The notes under the pieces were generated by a model. The model had not been told where the DNA came from. It worked only from the letters and a program-made list of their open reading frames with translations, and made no database searches. The position numbers were made by a program, and so were the translations under genes. A stretch of DNA of 64,000 nt. Origin: Escallonia rubra. Its lineage: Eukaryota > Streptophyta > Magnoliopsida > Escalloniales > Escalloniaceae. Below, piece after piece: positions 24,001 through 35,094 of this stretch. The stretch spans positions 1 through 64,000 of the forward strand of contig JAVXUO010001024.1 of assembly GCA_033065855.1 (NCBI GenBank). Reading direction: 5' to 3'. Every line of letters begins with the position of its first letter. Position 1 is the stretch's first letter.

Positions 24001-27000
24001 ATTTCCGTGACCACAACACTCTAGAATGTTTGCAGTCCACTGTGCATGTATGGTGGAATTGATAAAACTGTTGAGAAATGAGGTGCCGATCATGGAATTG
24101 AGAACCATGAAAAAGAGTTTTCGACCATCATCGCTGGGTTCTTTAAAGTACAATTGGGCCAACGACGAGGCTTGAAAAGCCATGGCGATGTCCGCAAATC
24201 GGTACATAGCTAAAATCTTTATATTGAGGGGCCATTAGTAACAAAAAGCATGAAAATTTTCTTTTTCACTTTTTTTTTCCTTTTTTTAATCAAAGAGATT
24301 TTGCCATCAAAAGCTAAAGGCATAAATCTGTTTTAAACATCAAAAAAATAAAATCGAGATTTATAACTTTTAAGATTTGGACGGCTATTCAACCTAAGAT
24401 ATCGGACAGAGGAGATCATCACACGCATAAAAATGGCCAAATTAACGTTGTTCCCTGGGACTTCTACCACAAAAGTTGGTCATAGGAACCCATTTTAAGT
24501 ACTGCAAAATCAGGGGTATAACACTAATAATAAACATTTTCTTCTTGCTAACATAGAACCTCATCACTACCTAGGAGCTATGGTGTAGCTTCATTTCCAG
24601 CATCAGCCCCCTCTTAAAATTTTTCTTAAGCGAGCTCAACATCTCCTTCAATACCAGCTTTAATTTCAGCACGACCGGCGCGCATCACCTCTCTGTCCTT
24701 CATTACCAGCTTCAATTCCAGCAACGTCGACATCACCTTCCTCTCCAACATTACCAAGTTCAGTTTCAGCACCGCAGGCATCACCTTCCTCTCCTGCATT
24801 ACCTTCATCTGCAACTAGAACTCCTGCATTACCTTCTGCAACGCCACCTCCATTTCCGTAACCACAACACTCTAGAATGCTTGCAGTCCACTGTGCAGGT
24901 AAGGTGGAATTGATAAAACTCTTGAGAAAGGAGGCGTCGATCATGGAATAGAGAACCACGAAGAAGAGTTTTCGACCATCATCGCTGGGTTCTTTGAAGT
25001 ATAATTGGGCCAACGCCGAGGCTTGAAAAACCATGGCGATGTCCGCAAATCGGTACATAGCTAAAATCTTTATATTGAGATGCCATTAGTTGGAAAAAGC
25101 ATGAAATTTTTCTTTTTCACTTTTTTTAATCAAAGAGATTTTGCCATTGATAGCTAAAAGCATAAATTTATTTTCAAACAACAAAAAAGAAAGACGCAGA
25201 TGCATAACTTTTAAGATTTGGACGGCTATTCAACCTAAGATATCGGACAGAGGAGATCATCACACACATAAAAATGGCCAAATTAAAGCTGTTCCCTGGG
25301 ACTTCTACCACAAAAGTTGGCCATACGAACCCATTTTAACTACTGCAAAATCATGGGTAAAACACTAATAATAAACATTTTCTTCTTGTTAACAGAGAAC
25401 CTCATCACTACCTATGAGCTATGGTGCAGCTTCATTTCCAGCATCAGCCCCCTCTCCAAAATTTTCTTAAGCCAGCTCAACTTCTCCTTCATTACCAGCT
25501 TCAATTTCAGCACGGCCGGCGCGCATCACCTTCATGTCCTTCATTACCAGCTTCAATTTCAGGACCGCCGCCATCACCTTCCTCACCAACATTATCAACT
25601 TCATTTTCAGCCCCGCAGGCATCACCTTCCTCTCCAACATTACCTTCATCTGCAACTCCAACTCCAACATTACCTTCTGCACCGCCACCTCCATTTCCGT
25701 AACCACAACACTCTAGAATGCTTGCAGTCCACTGTGCAGGTAAGGTGGAATTGATAAAACTCTTGAGAAAGGAGGCGCCGATCATGGAATAGAGAACCAC
25801 GAAGAAGAGTTTTCGACCATCATCGCTGGGTTCTTTGAAGTATAATTGGGCCAACGCCGAGGCTTGAACAGCCATGGCGATGTCCGCAAATCGGTACATA
25901 GCTAAAATCTTGATATTGAGGGGCCATTAGTAGCAAAAAGCATGAAAATTTTCTTTTTCACTTTTTTTCCTTTTTTAATAAAAGATATTTTGCTATCAGT
26001 AGCTAAAAGCATAAATTTGTTTTAAAACAACAAAAAAAGAAAGACGGAGATGCATAACTTTTAAGATTTGGACGGCTATTCAACCTAAGATATCGGACAG
26101 AGGAGATCATCACACGCATAAAAATGGCCAAATTAAAGCTGTTCCCTGGGACTTCTACCACAAAAGTTGGCCATACGAACCCATTTTAACTACTGCAAAA
26201 TCATGGGTAAAACACTAATAATAAACATTTTCTTCTTGTTAACAGAGAACCTCATCACTACCTATGAGCTATGGTGCAGCTTCATTTCCAGCATCAGCCC
26301 CCTCTCCAAAATTTTCTTAAGCTAGCTCAACTTCTCCTTCATTACCAGCTTCAATTTCAGCACGGCCGACGCGCATCACGTTCCTGTCCTTCTTTACCAG
26401 CTTCAATTTTAGCACCGCTGACATCACCTTCCTCTCCAACATTACCAACTTCAATTTCAGCACCGCAGGCATCACCTTCCTCTCCAACATTACCTTCATC
26501 TGCAACTCCAACTCCAACATTACCTTCTGCACCGCCACCTCCATTTTCGTAACCACAACACTCTAGAATGCTTGCAGTCCACTGTGCAGGTAAGGTGGAA
26601 TTGATAAAACTCTTGAGAAAGGAGGCGCCGATCATGGAATAGAGAACCACGAAGAAGAGTTTTCGACCATCATCGCTGGGTTCTTTGAAATATAATTGGG
26701 CCAACGCCGAGGCTTGAACAACCATGGCGATGTCCTTCAGTCGGTACATAGCAAAAATCTTGATATTGAGCGGCCATTAGTACCAAAAAGCATGAAAATT
26801 TTCTTTTTCCTTTTTTTAATGAAAGAGATTTTGCTATCAGTAGCTAAAAGCATAAACTTTTTTTAAAACAACAAAAAAAGAAAGACGGAGGTGCATAACT
26901 TTTAAGATTTGGACGGCTATTCAACCTAAGATATCGGACATAGGAGATCATCACACGCATAAAAATGGCCAAATTAAAGCTGTTCCATGGGACTTATACC

Positions 27001-27604
27001 ACAAAAGTTGGCCATACGAACCCATTTTTACCACTGCAAAATCGTGGGTAAAACACTAATAATAAACATTTTCTTCTTGTTAACAGAGAACCTCATCACT
27101 ACCTATGAGCTATGGTGCAGCTTCATTTCCAGTATCAGCCCCCTCTCCAAAATTTTCTTAAGCCAACTCAACTTCTCCTTCATTACCAGCTTCAATTTCA
27201 GCACGGCCGGCGCGCATCACCTTCCTGTCCTTCATTACCAGCTTCAATTTCAGCACCGCCGACATCACCTTTCTCTGAAACATTACCAACTTCAATTTCA
27301 GCACCGCAGGCATCACCTTCCTCTCCAACATTACCTTCATCTGGAATTCCAACTCCAACATTACCTTCTGCACCGTCACCTTCATTTCCGTAACCACAAC
27401 ACTCTAGCATGCTTGCAGTCCACTGTGCAGGTAAGGTGGAATTGATAAAACTCTTGAGGAAGGAGGAGCCGATCATGGAATAGAGAACCACGAAGTAGAG
27501 TTTTCGACCATCATCGCTGGGTTCTTTGAAGTATAATTGGGCCAACGCCGAGGCTTGAACAGCCATGGCGATGTCTGCAAATCGGTACATAGCTAAAATC
27601 TTGA
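21047..27604 (-). repeat. Tandem array, left block part 2 (8 units)
   Basis: Continuation of the array after the CACTA insertion, with landmarks at about 21.12, 21.98, 22.83, 23.67, 24.51, 25.36, 26.21 and 27.05 kb (840-852 bp apart). Most units keep the 130-codon minus-strand frame. The unit near 23.9-24.2 kb has a frameshift in the minisatellite. The last unit does not turn into spacer after CTAAAATCTTGA but into the 5' half of a gene (breakpoint 27604/27605), which shows where the repeat unit came from. Confidence 0.95.
25507..25899 (-). CDS. Representative array-unit ORF, 130 aa
   Basis: Typical of the unit frames: ATG, then MYRFADIAMAVQASALAQ, a hydrophobic segment (KLFFVVLYSMIGASFLKSFI, about residues 30-49) that could span a membrane, a short Cys/Gly-rich part (ECCGYGNGGGG), then 14-15-residue acidic repeats of the type GAEIEVGNVGEEGDA, ending GDARRPC. 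It matches the C-terminal part of the pseudogene at 27198-28096, so it is a gene fragment and not a complete protein. Near-identical frames exist in more than 20 units. Whether any is transcribed cannot be told. Family not recognised. Confidence 0.4.
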   Translation of the reverse strand: MYRFADIAMAVQASALAQLYFKEPSDDGRKLFFVVLYSMIGASFLKSFINSTLPAQWTASILECCGYGNGGGGAEGNVGVGVADEGNVGEEGDACGAENEVDNVGEEGDGGGPEIEAGNEGHEGDARRPC

Positions 27605-28096
27605 GCTTACCGAGAATAATGAGATTGAAAATCAATGCGATCAACCCCTTCATGCCATTCCGATCGATCCTCTCAACTCCTCTCTTCCTACTTGCAACAG
27701 CCCAGTAAGATAGAGCAGTCATAGTCGTGTTTGAGCCCACCTCGTTGAACGACTTTACAACAAAAATGATCAGTTATTCAGAATATGGAATGTTGTTCAT
27801 ATTCCACGATGTTGGGAGTTTAATATCACAAGCTAGGGGGAGTATGAGAAGCAAGTGAAGAGCGATGCTGAAAATAATAACGATAACAAGGATTATAGTG
27901 TGGAACTTGTTAAGAGGATGTTTTAAATTATACATGCTATCTGAAAGGCAGAAGAAAGCCAGTTGTGCTCCGAATAAAACAATGGAAGATAGAATCAGAA
28001 ATGCCTTTTGGCCTAGTTAATCTGGAAACCATTTGGAGCTGTGTTTGGGTTTGGATTTCCGGCTTCTTGGATACCTGGTGGAGGATGACCTTCCAT
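27198..28096 (-). pseudogene. Parental membrane-protein gene copy, minus strand
   Basis: Longest copy of the gene that gave rise to the array. Start ATG at 28096 with MEGHPPPGIQEAGNPNPN, then a stop after FQIN (about 28017). A second open stretch holds two hydrophobic segments (SSIVLFGAQLAFF and the IILVIVIIFSIALHLLLIL region). A single TAA replaces the expected Tyr in EYLI (about 27777). The frame then continues through SNTTMTALSYWAVASRKRG, NLIILGK and the array-type C-terminus. About 290 codons in the ancestor, probably four membrane spans. The first stop replaces a probable Trp codon. No domain family recognised. Its 3' half is continuous with the tandem array. Confidence 0.75.
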
Positions 28097-28315
28097 GGTC
28101 GAAGCAAAAGATTGAAAGTAAGGTTGGAATTCACTTGGTGAGTGAAAGGGAGGAGGAAGATGATGAATGTGAGTTCTCAAGTGTGTGAGGGAAATTGGGA
28201 GGGAAATCAAATGTGGAGGTCAAAGTGAGGAGTCTCACCTGGCTCAACACCCGGAATGATAGAAATGTAAAAACAAAAACAAGAAAGATTGGAGCAGGTG
28301 ATAAATCCACAAATG
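28097..28315 (-). promoter_or_regulatory. 5' flank of minus-strand gene copy
   Basis: Upstream sequence shared, in inverted orientation, with the flank of the plus-strand copy (parts of 32820-32880 and 33340-33455). Shared blocks include ATTTGTGGATTTATCACCTG, CTTGTTTTTGTTTTTAC and TCACTCACCAAGTGAATT just before the start codon. No TATA box as clear as that of the plus copy is visible. Confidence 0.5.
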
Positions 28316-28620
28316 TATGTATATATATATAGATTGTGGGTGTGTGTGTGGATGTGTGTGGGCTGCTGTGAGTGTGTGCGCATGTTGTATTTGTATGTTA
28401 CAGCGGGGTGTATTCATTGTGTGTTGGGGGGTTTCAGCAATGTGTGTTGTAGTGTGCGTATGGATTGTTAGTGTGTGAAACCGTGTGGTGTGACTAATGT
28501 GTCTGAGTATACGGTGTGTATGTGTGCGTGCACCCCGGCGTGTGTTCGTTTGCATGTGTTTTGTGTGTGTACCTTATGCACGCGTGTATATGTAGTGTTT
28601 ATTTGTGGCAAGGTAGTGTA
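28316..28620. repeat. TG-rich low-complexity tract
   Basis: Imperfect (TG)n/(TGTG)-type sequence preceded by a short (TA)n. Open frames here in either direction (Thr/His-rich or Cys/Val-rich) are composition artefacts. Confidence 0.8.
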
Positions 28621-28839
28621 TTGTGTGTTTTGGACAAAGGGGCAGCCGAATATTAAGATGGGGGAACGAGGCATCATTACACTAAAGAATTATTTTATAA
28701 TGGAATAATCAATTTTTAGTTTTGGTGGACGAATATTAGGCTCTCACACAATCTTTTTATTTTTCAAGCAATTGTCTACTTGGATCCAAAACTTACGAGG
28801 GTCACGGGATTGAGGCAGCAAGATACGGTCGCTATGGTT
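28621..28839. other. No recognised feature
   Basis: AT-rich spacer between the TG-rich tract and the decayed copia fragment. Nothing convincing on either strand. Confidence 0.5.
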
Positions 28840-29870
28840 ATGCTCTATTTCATGGACAGTCTAACTCAGGCTTGATCGTGGTAATGCTATATGTCGATGA
28901 CATCATAATCACGGGCGACGGTCTTTCACGCGTTCACTCTCTTACACTCTCTCTCAGTCAATAGATTGAAATGAAGGATCTTGCGATCTTTGGTACTTAG
29001 TTGGTCTCGAGGTCACCTCAACATCATACTTGGTAATTTATTTTTCAGACCAGATATGCTTCTGATTTGGGCTCCAAGCATTGTGTCTCTTTGAGTGATA
29101 CTGTTATGTCCCCTGTGTACAATATTACATTGATTGGTGAACCTCTATCGGATTGCACCTATTATAGACAACTTGTTGGTAGCCTAATTGATCTCACTAT
29201 TACTTGGCCAGACATTCCTTATGTGATTCATCAGGTTTGCAGTTGATGGCCACTCCCTCCATTCATCACTTGGCTACCGTTCTTCAGACTTTCTAATACG
29301 TATAATATATATCATGGCTTGCATTATCATCATGCATCCTCTTTATATCTCACTGCCTTATCTAATGCAGACTGGAGATGAGACCTTTTCGATCGTCGCA
29401 CCACTGCAAGTTCCTTTTTTTTTGGGGATAATTTTCTCATCTCCCGGGGAAGCAAGAAATAGTGAAGTGTTTCTCTTTCCAGCACTAAGACTGAATATCG
29501 AGCTCTTGCTAACATTATTGCAAAGTTAGTTTGGATGCGATGCGATGGCTACTTATGGACGTTAGGGTCCCTTTTGACTCTACTATCATTATTCATTATG
29601 ACAGTCAGCGCGCTATCCAGATTAGTCAGAGTGGTCTTTTCAGATTAGTCAGAGTGGTCTTTTCATGAGAGGAGAACACACATTGAGATTAACTGTCATG
29701 TCACTTGTACCCATCACACACGTGTGCACTTCAGCTCACTCCAGCTTTTTCCTCCGCTCAACTTGCAGATTCTTCAAAGTTCTTCTCAGCAAATAACTTG
29801 TTGCGCGTTGTTTTCAAACTCAACATGTTGGTCCCTATTCGACCACCTTGAGTTTGAGGGGGATATTAGC
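28840..29870 (+). pseudogene. Decayed copia fragment (RT to RNase H and polypurine tract)
   Basis: Plus-strand remnant of a copia family different from copies 1 and 2. RT motif YVDDIIITGD is encoded at 28890-28919. Then QLVGSLIDLT and WPDIPYVIHQV from the RT connection, the RNase H pieces STKTEYRALANIIAKLVWMRWLL and IHYDSQRAIQIS, and a polypurine tract TTTGAGGGGGATATTAG at about 29853-29869. Many frameshifts and stops. A 23-bp direct duplication (CAGATTAGTCAGAGTGGTCT plus TTT) is present at about 29618-29663. Confidence 0.8.
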
Positions 29871-30327
29871 GTCAACCATGTAAAATACGGAATCTCCTTA
29901 ATTTATTCTTTCTATTATGTCAATTGGGTATTATCTCAAATATTAATTTCTTCCTTGCATTTAGATCAACTGTAATGCCTATATATAAAGCTATCCTATA
30001 TACTTTTTTCTTACACAAACAATTTTATGTTTCAACTCTAGTTATCAACCAGTGTCTAAATAAAGAAACAAAGAGTTAAAAACTTTTAAAAGCTAAGAAT
30101 TTTCTTACCAGAATTAGGGAAGTCTTGAACAAATCATACTGCGGCGCTCATTTTTGTTATTGTTGGTCGTCGCTCCAATGTAGAGATCTCTATTGAATAG
30201 GGCGGGATTGAGTACTCGTTAAATAGCTATAAAAAGAAGAAATTAAATCTCTCTCTACTACCAAAAAAAGTTCCCAAACCCCTATTCTTTGTTCATGTTC
30301 AGGGACGGATCCAGGAAGTTCAACCAG
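29871..30327 (+). other. Probable 3' LTR remnant and unassigned spacer
   Basis: Sequence after the polypurine tract should be the 3' LTR of the decayed element. A TATATAAAG box near 29980 supports this. The end of the LTR cannot be placed, and the rest up to 30327 shows nothing recognisable. Confidence 0.4.
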
Positions 30328-30825
30328 AATTTGTCCAAAATTCTAATCCTAGGAGAGTCCAAAATATAGTCAGGCCGAGAGTTCAAAACATTGCCCAATT
30401 TTGCATTTACAAAAATATCGCTTTTTTCACAAGATAAAATTAATTTGACTCAAAACCAATCTCTATCTTATGAGCCACGTAATCACTAGTTTGATCCGAG
30501 TTTGACGCATAAAAGCGGGGTGTACGGCTTTATTGCATTTCATTCATAATCTCGTGTGAATACTAGCACCTTTAATTACTTCATTCATAATCTCGTGTGT
30601 CCATGCACCTACGTACGTACGGCTTTATTGCATTTCTTCCTCCTATTCCCTTTTTCTATCTTTTCTCTTAAAACTCACCTGATCCAGGAAAATTCCATTG
30701 CCACCAGATTGTTTCTAACTTCCATGAAATGGGATCACATGCACCCAATAAGTCACATTTACCCACTTTCATATTTTGTTTCTTCCTTTTGTCTCTTGTT
30801 TTTAGTTAATCTAAGTACACACACC
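30328..30825. repeat. Left arm of large imperfect inverted repeat
   Basis: Matches the complement of 32011-32402 in order over its whole length, for example CAAAACCAATCTCTATCTTA, TTTGATCCGAGTTT and TTTTGTTTCTTCCTTTTGTC. It contains about 110 bp absent from the other arm, made of two short direct duplications (GTACGGCTTTATTGCATTT and CTTCATTCATAATCTCGTGT). No coding potential. Confidence 0.85.
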
Positions 30826-32010
30826 AGTAAAGGCTTCCTTAGCAAAAATAGGCTATTGAACTACGCCATTAAATTATTCCCCTGAAACGTATGGTCCATG
30901 TGACTGCATAAAGTTGCCATTAACTACGTAATGCCATAAAACCCATTTCAGTTACACTTTTAACCCACCATTGAAAATACACGTAATACTCAGCACACCC
31001 ATAAAAGTTATGTCCAATATTACTCTTAGTTCCAATCTAACTATTCACACCTTCATATAGGCTTCAAGTTACTAAGCCAGCAACTCATATGGGCTCCAGT
31101 AACTGAACCAGCAACCAGCCATCAAGGACGACTTTGATACATCACCGCAGGTTCAGTCTACAGACCGCTGAGCAGTGACCACAGCAGGAACAAGAGCAGG
31201 AGCCAACTTTTAGGGGTAGGAGTCCCAGGAAACAGCTTTGGCAATTTTCATGTCTAACTTTATGTCTAAATAGCTGTCCCAGGGAACAGCTATGACCCAC
31301 TTTATGTCTATACCTGTCTTTCTCTTTTTGTTTCAGACTTCCCATCTGAAACATTGATCAGACACCATCACTCCACACTTTGATTCACGGGTTTGCAGTC
31401 AAGAGGCATATCACGGGTTTGGCTATTTCCTCGAGCTACGATAATGCTTACGGTCATCCAAAGTAATGCTTACGGTCACCCAAAGTAAGTGAACTTAAGA
31501 ATTTCCTAGCCATCCTTAATTCTAAAGACCACGTTAAGCATATGAACGCAGAAATAGTTAGCAACAAATCCTCTCTATTAGATCCATTTATTTGCTGGCA
31601 ATTGAGCTATCGAAGGCAGGATTACTTAGTTGTTCCTGACATACTTGTGAGTTGCAAGAAACACAGCATGCTTCAGTACTAGCAAAGTTATTGATTAGCT
31701 TGAGACAAAACATTATTAAACATATATGGACGTAAGCATCGTCAAAGTTATTGATTAGCTTGAGACAGTATGACCAGGTTCAATTTGGCCCAAGCAAGAC
31801 AACTGTGTATGCTTGAACTATGGTGTTTACTTGCTTGAAATAGAGTTAATTCTTTTCTTCATTTCTTTTGATAGTAATAAAAATATATACAACTGGCAAA
31901 TATAGCATGTAATACTTCGGATCCGGTCCAAAGTTGAGCTAATGGTTAATTGCGATAATTTTACTTGTACTTTGAGCTAATGGTTAATTGCGATAAGCCT
32001 ATTTTTTTTT
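30826..32010. other. Spacer of inverted repeat, duplicated elsewhere
   Basis: Not obviously coding. Several blocks recur at 46.1-47.2 kb: the segment around 31690-31860 matches the complement of about 46170-46330, and 31150-31330 resembles 46900-47170 in the same direction. A block AAAGTTATTGATTAGCTTGA is directly repeated at about 31685 and 31744. Confidence 0.55.
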
Positions 32011-32402
32011 GCTTGTGTGTGTACTTTAGATTAAGTGAGAGGGAGAGGCATAATTGAATAAGAGACAAAAGGAAGAAACAAAATATGAAACTGGGTAAAT
32101 GTGATTTATTGGGTGCATGCGATCCCTAGAAACAAGCTGGTGGCAATGGAATTTTTCTGGATCAGGTGTGAGTTTTAAGAGAAAAGCTAGAAAATATTTA
32201 CGCCCCGCTTTTATGCATTAAACTCGGATCAAACTTGTGATTATGTGGCTCATAAGATAGAGATTGGTTTTGATTCAAATTATTCTTTTCTGGTGAAAAA
32301 AAAACGATATTTTTGTAAATGCAAAAATGAGCAATGTTTTGAGCTCTCAGCCTGACTATATTTTGGACCCTCCTTTAGGGTTAGGATTTTGGACAAATTC
32401 CA
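32011..32402. repeat. Right arm of large imperfect inverted repeat
   Basis: Complement of 30328-30825 with scattered substitutions and without the internal duplications of the left arm. Together with the gene copies at 27198-28096 (minus) and 33456 onwards (plus) it suggests one head-to-head inverted duplication centred near 31.4 kb. Confidence 0.85.
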
Positions 32403-32736
32403 CACAGATGTGTGTGTGTGTATTATTTGTTGTAACTAGAGGGGCAAAAACGTAAAAAGTCCCGACCGGCCCATTATAGGGCCTGACTGTTTGAGAAAAA
32501 TGCAAGAAAAAAGACATGAACCGTTTGCGTATTGCTTGTGGATGGCTAGATCGTGCTGTTAACTTAGTTTACGTCATTACGAAAGATATTTGGAATTTAT
32601 TGCTCAAAAAACAACAAATACGCCAAAATTTACTGCGGGGGTAGTACAGATGAAGATGATAGATTGATCACTCCAATTTTCAGAAAAAGGAGTTTTAACA
32701 CTAGCATGATTTTAATCTTGAGTGATGCAAAAAAGG

Positions 32737-32740
<4 letters not shown>
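32403..32740. other. No recognised feature
   Basis: AT-rich intergenic sequence; short TG run near 32408. No supported gene or element. Confidence 0.5.

Positions 32741-32779
<39 letters not shown>
32741..32779. repeat. (TA)n microsatellite
   Basis: About 19 uninterrupted TA repeats. Confidence 0.97.
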
Positions 32780-32782
<3 letters not shown>

Positions 32783-33339
32783 TCAAATAATTATACATAT
32801 CTACACATACACACAAACAAATATACATTTGTGGATTTATCACCTGCTCCATTTTTTCTTGTTTTTGTTTTTACGTTTAGAATATTCAGAGTAGTTTCAG
32901 GTATTGAGAAACATGTCTTAACTTGTTTGGATAGCATTTTTAAAATCAGAAAATTAATAAAATTCAGAAAGATACCAGGTTACAAGACACGAGTACTCTT
33001 GTATGTTAATTGAATATGCCCCCTTATGATTAAGCCTATTTTGAACTTTGAGTTATAACCTTATTTAATTCATTGACTATATATTACCTGAATTAGTAGC
33101 GAATGGATTATAGTCATTTCTTGTAAATCATTCACCTCGGCCACTCCCACCTCCAGCTCCACATCCCACAAATAATACTAATAAGGCAGGGCACTTGACC
33201 CACCCTCTTATGCTAGATGCACAGTCTGTTATAAATAATTATCAACATTAAACATTTGATTTTCCTTCCGTATTTGGAAAGTTGACAAATGCAATAACTT
33301 ATCTGTTCTGCGACAAACAGAAGTCACATGTGACTCCTC

Positions 33340-33455
33340 ACTTTGAGCTCTATAAAATGGCAATAATCTCTTAAAGAACTCACCTTCATCATATTTCTCA
33401 TCCCTTTCACTCACCAAGTGAATTACAGCCTTATTTTCAATCTTTTGTTTCGACC
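33340..33455 (+). promoter_or_regulatory. Candidate promoter and leader of plus-strand gene copy
   Basis: TATAAAATGG at 33351 lies about 105 bp before the ATG of the plus-strand gene copy. The stretch between them is shared with the flank of the minus-strand copy (TCACTCACCAAGTGAATT, CGACCATGGAAGGTCA). Spacing is normal for a plant core promoter. Confidence 0.5.
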
Positions 33456-33996
33456 ATGGAAGGTCACCCTCCACCGAGTATCCTTGAAGCTGGAAATCCA
33501 AACCAAAACTTAGCTTCAAATGGTTTCCAGATTAACTGAATTACATGGACTACTGCCAAACTGATTCTATCTTCCTTTGGTTTATTCGTGGCACAACTGA
33601 GTTTCTTCGGCTATTCAGCTAGCATGTATAATATTAGGCATCCTCTTAACAAGTTCCACAGTATAATCCTTGTCATCGCTACTGTTTTCAGCCTAATTTT
33701 TCATGTGATTCTCTTACTCTACTTCGTTTGTGATCCTAAACTCCTCACATCGTGGAATACGAACAACATTCCATTTGCAGAATTCTGATCGTTTTTGCCT
33801 TAAAGCCGCTGAGCGAGGTGGCTCAAACACGGCGACGGTTGTTCTTTCCTGTTGGGCCGTTACAAGCAGGAAGAGAGGAGATGAGATGATCGATCCGAAA
33901 GGCGTGAGGGCCATGATTGCATTTGTTTTCGATCTCATTATTTTGGGTAAGCTCTTAATACCTTTCACGTCCGAGAGATTTGCGGACATGGCTTGA
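33456..33996 (+). pseudogene. Second copy of the membrane-protein gene, plus strand, broken
   Basis: Starts MEGHPPPSILEAGNPNQN and has an in-frame TGA after FQIN (33537-33539), probably from a Trp codon. The same frame then continues through LILSSFGLFVAQLSFFGYSA, a second hydrophobic stretch and LLTSWNTNNIPFAEF to a stop at 33786. A frameshift follows and the next part (SNTATVVLSCWAVTSRKRG, AFVFDLIILGK, SERFADMA) is in another frame. The copy ends at about 33996, where it turns into its own inverted partner, so the array-type C-terminus is missing here. Confidence 0.72.
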
Positions 33997-34002
33997 ACAG
34001 CC

Positions 34003-34245
34003 ATGGCAATGTCCGCAAATCTCTCGGACGTGAAAGGTAGTAATACCTAGAAGAATAAGATCGAAAACCAACGCAATGAAGGCCATCATGCCATTCCGAT
34101 CGATCCTCTCTTACTTGCACCGGCCCAATAGGAAAGAACAGACATCGGCGTGTTTGAGCCCACCTCGCTCAGCGGCTTTAATGCAAAAACGATCAGATAT
34201 TCGACAAATGGCATGTAATGTTGTTCATATTCCACGATGTTGGGA
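34003..34245 (-). pseudogene. Inverted fragment of the same gene (hairpin partner)
   Basis: Minus-strand piece running from AGCCATGGCAATGTCCGCAA back through the SRKRG region, SNTPMSVLSYW and FVEYLIVFALK to NMNNI. It pairs with 33770-33996 over roughly 210 bp with a loop of only about 6 bases. It keeps Tyr in EYLI, where the minus-strand gene at 27.8 kb has a stop, so it preserves an older state of that codon. Confidence 0.8.
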
Positions 34246-34435
34246 GTTTAGGATAGAGTTTTGTGGTTATGGAGGTGGCGGTGCGGAAATTGAAGCTGGT
34301 AATGAAGAAGGAGTTGGTGTTACAGATTAAGGGAATGTGGTGGAGGGAGGTGATGCCGACGGTACTGGAACTGAATCTGGTAATGAAGGAGAAGTTGAGC
34401 TGACTAAAAAAAAATTTGGAGAGGGGGGTGATGCC
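34246..34435 (+). pseudogene. C-terminal fragment of the same gene, plus strand
   Basis: Plus-strand remnant of the acidic Gly-rich C-terminus: CGYGGGGAEIEAGNEEG, then ESGNEGEVELTKKKFGEGGDA. The last part reads on where the array units have a stop codon (ELA then stop), so the ancestral protein may have been longer. The fragment is interrupted by CACTA element B at 34436 and its downstream continuation is at 39175-39270. Confidence 0.65.
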
Positions 34436-34447
34436 CACTACAAGAAA

Positions 34448-34655
34448 AGAGGGCATTAGCGACGGACTTTTAGCGACGGACAAAATTCCGTCTCTAAAAA
34501 AGTTTTCAGCGACGGAAAACACCCGTCGGTTTAAAGTCCGTCGGTAAAAATATTTAACGACGGAATAATTCCGTCCGTAAAAAAACCGTCGGTGAAAGTA
34601 GGGTTTTGCCGACGGACTTTTACCGACGGGTATTTTCCGTCGGTAAATGCCTTAA
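34448..34655. repeat. CACTA B left subterminal repeats
   Basis: Multiple GCGACGGA and CCGTCGGTAAA motifs in both orientations, like those of CACTA A, which places the two elements in the same family. Confidence 0.85.
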
Positions 34656-35090
34656 AAAGATCAGATCCCCTTCTTCTTTTCTTTCTCTCGTTGCTCTCTC
34701 TCTCTCTCTCACCGGCGATTTATCCTCCGTCGCCATCCCCGGGAACCTAGCCCCCGACGGAATAATCCTGCCACCGCCACCGACGCCGCCACTGCCGCCC
34801 ATCTTCAAAATCGAAGGACCGCCGCCACCACTGCCGCGCCGCCACCACAACCGCGCCGCCCATCTTCAAATCCGCCCATCGGTAAAAATCATCTTCAATT
34901 GTGGAGCTCTGTTAGTATTTACCTTTTCTTATTGTTGCATCTTGGTATTTTTACCATTTTCATTCGTATCATGTTCATTAGATTACTACCATTTAACATA
35001 CTTGTTCATCGTGTAACCAACATATGGAGGACGTCAATCATATTTTTTGGAGCTATGAATTTACACAGAAAATTTGGTAGCTAGGAAATG
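34656..35090 (+). other. CACTA B leader, Pro-rich frame without start
   Basis: CT-rich leader (34675-34715), then a frame rich in Pro (ILPPPPTPPLPPIFK) with no ATG at a sensible place, followed by AT-rich sequence. The layout resembles the left interior of CACTA A, so it is more likely the element's untranslated first exon than a protein. Confidence 0.35.
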
Positions 35091-35094
35091 TTTG

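Noticed and set aside
9823..27604. CRISPR array, rDNA or simple centromeric satellite
   Set aside because: Units are 600-860 bp, contain a gene fragment and have no short repeats with unique spacers; no rRNA sequence is present, and the origin from a gene is directly visible at 27604.
28244..28708. Thr/His-rich and Cys/Val-rich ORFs
   Set aside because: Artefacts of the TG-rich low-complexity tract.
34606..35016. 136-codon Pro-rich ORF at the left of CACTA B
   Set aside because: No ATG at a plausible position, overlaps subterminal repeats and a CT-rich leader, and ends in AT-rich intron-like DNA.
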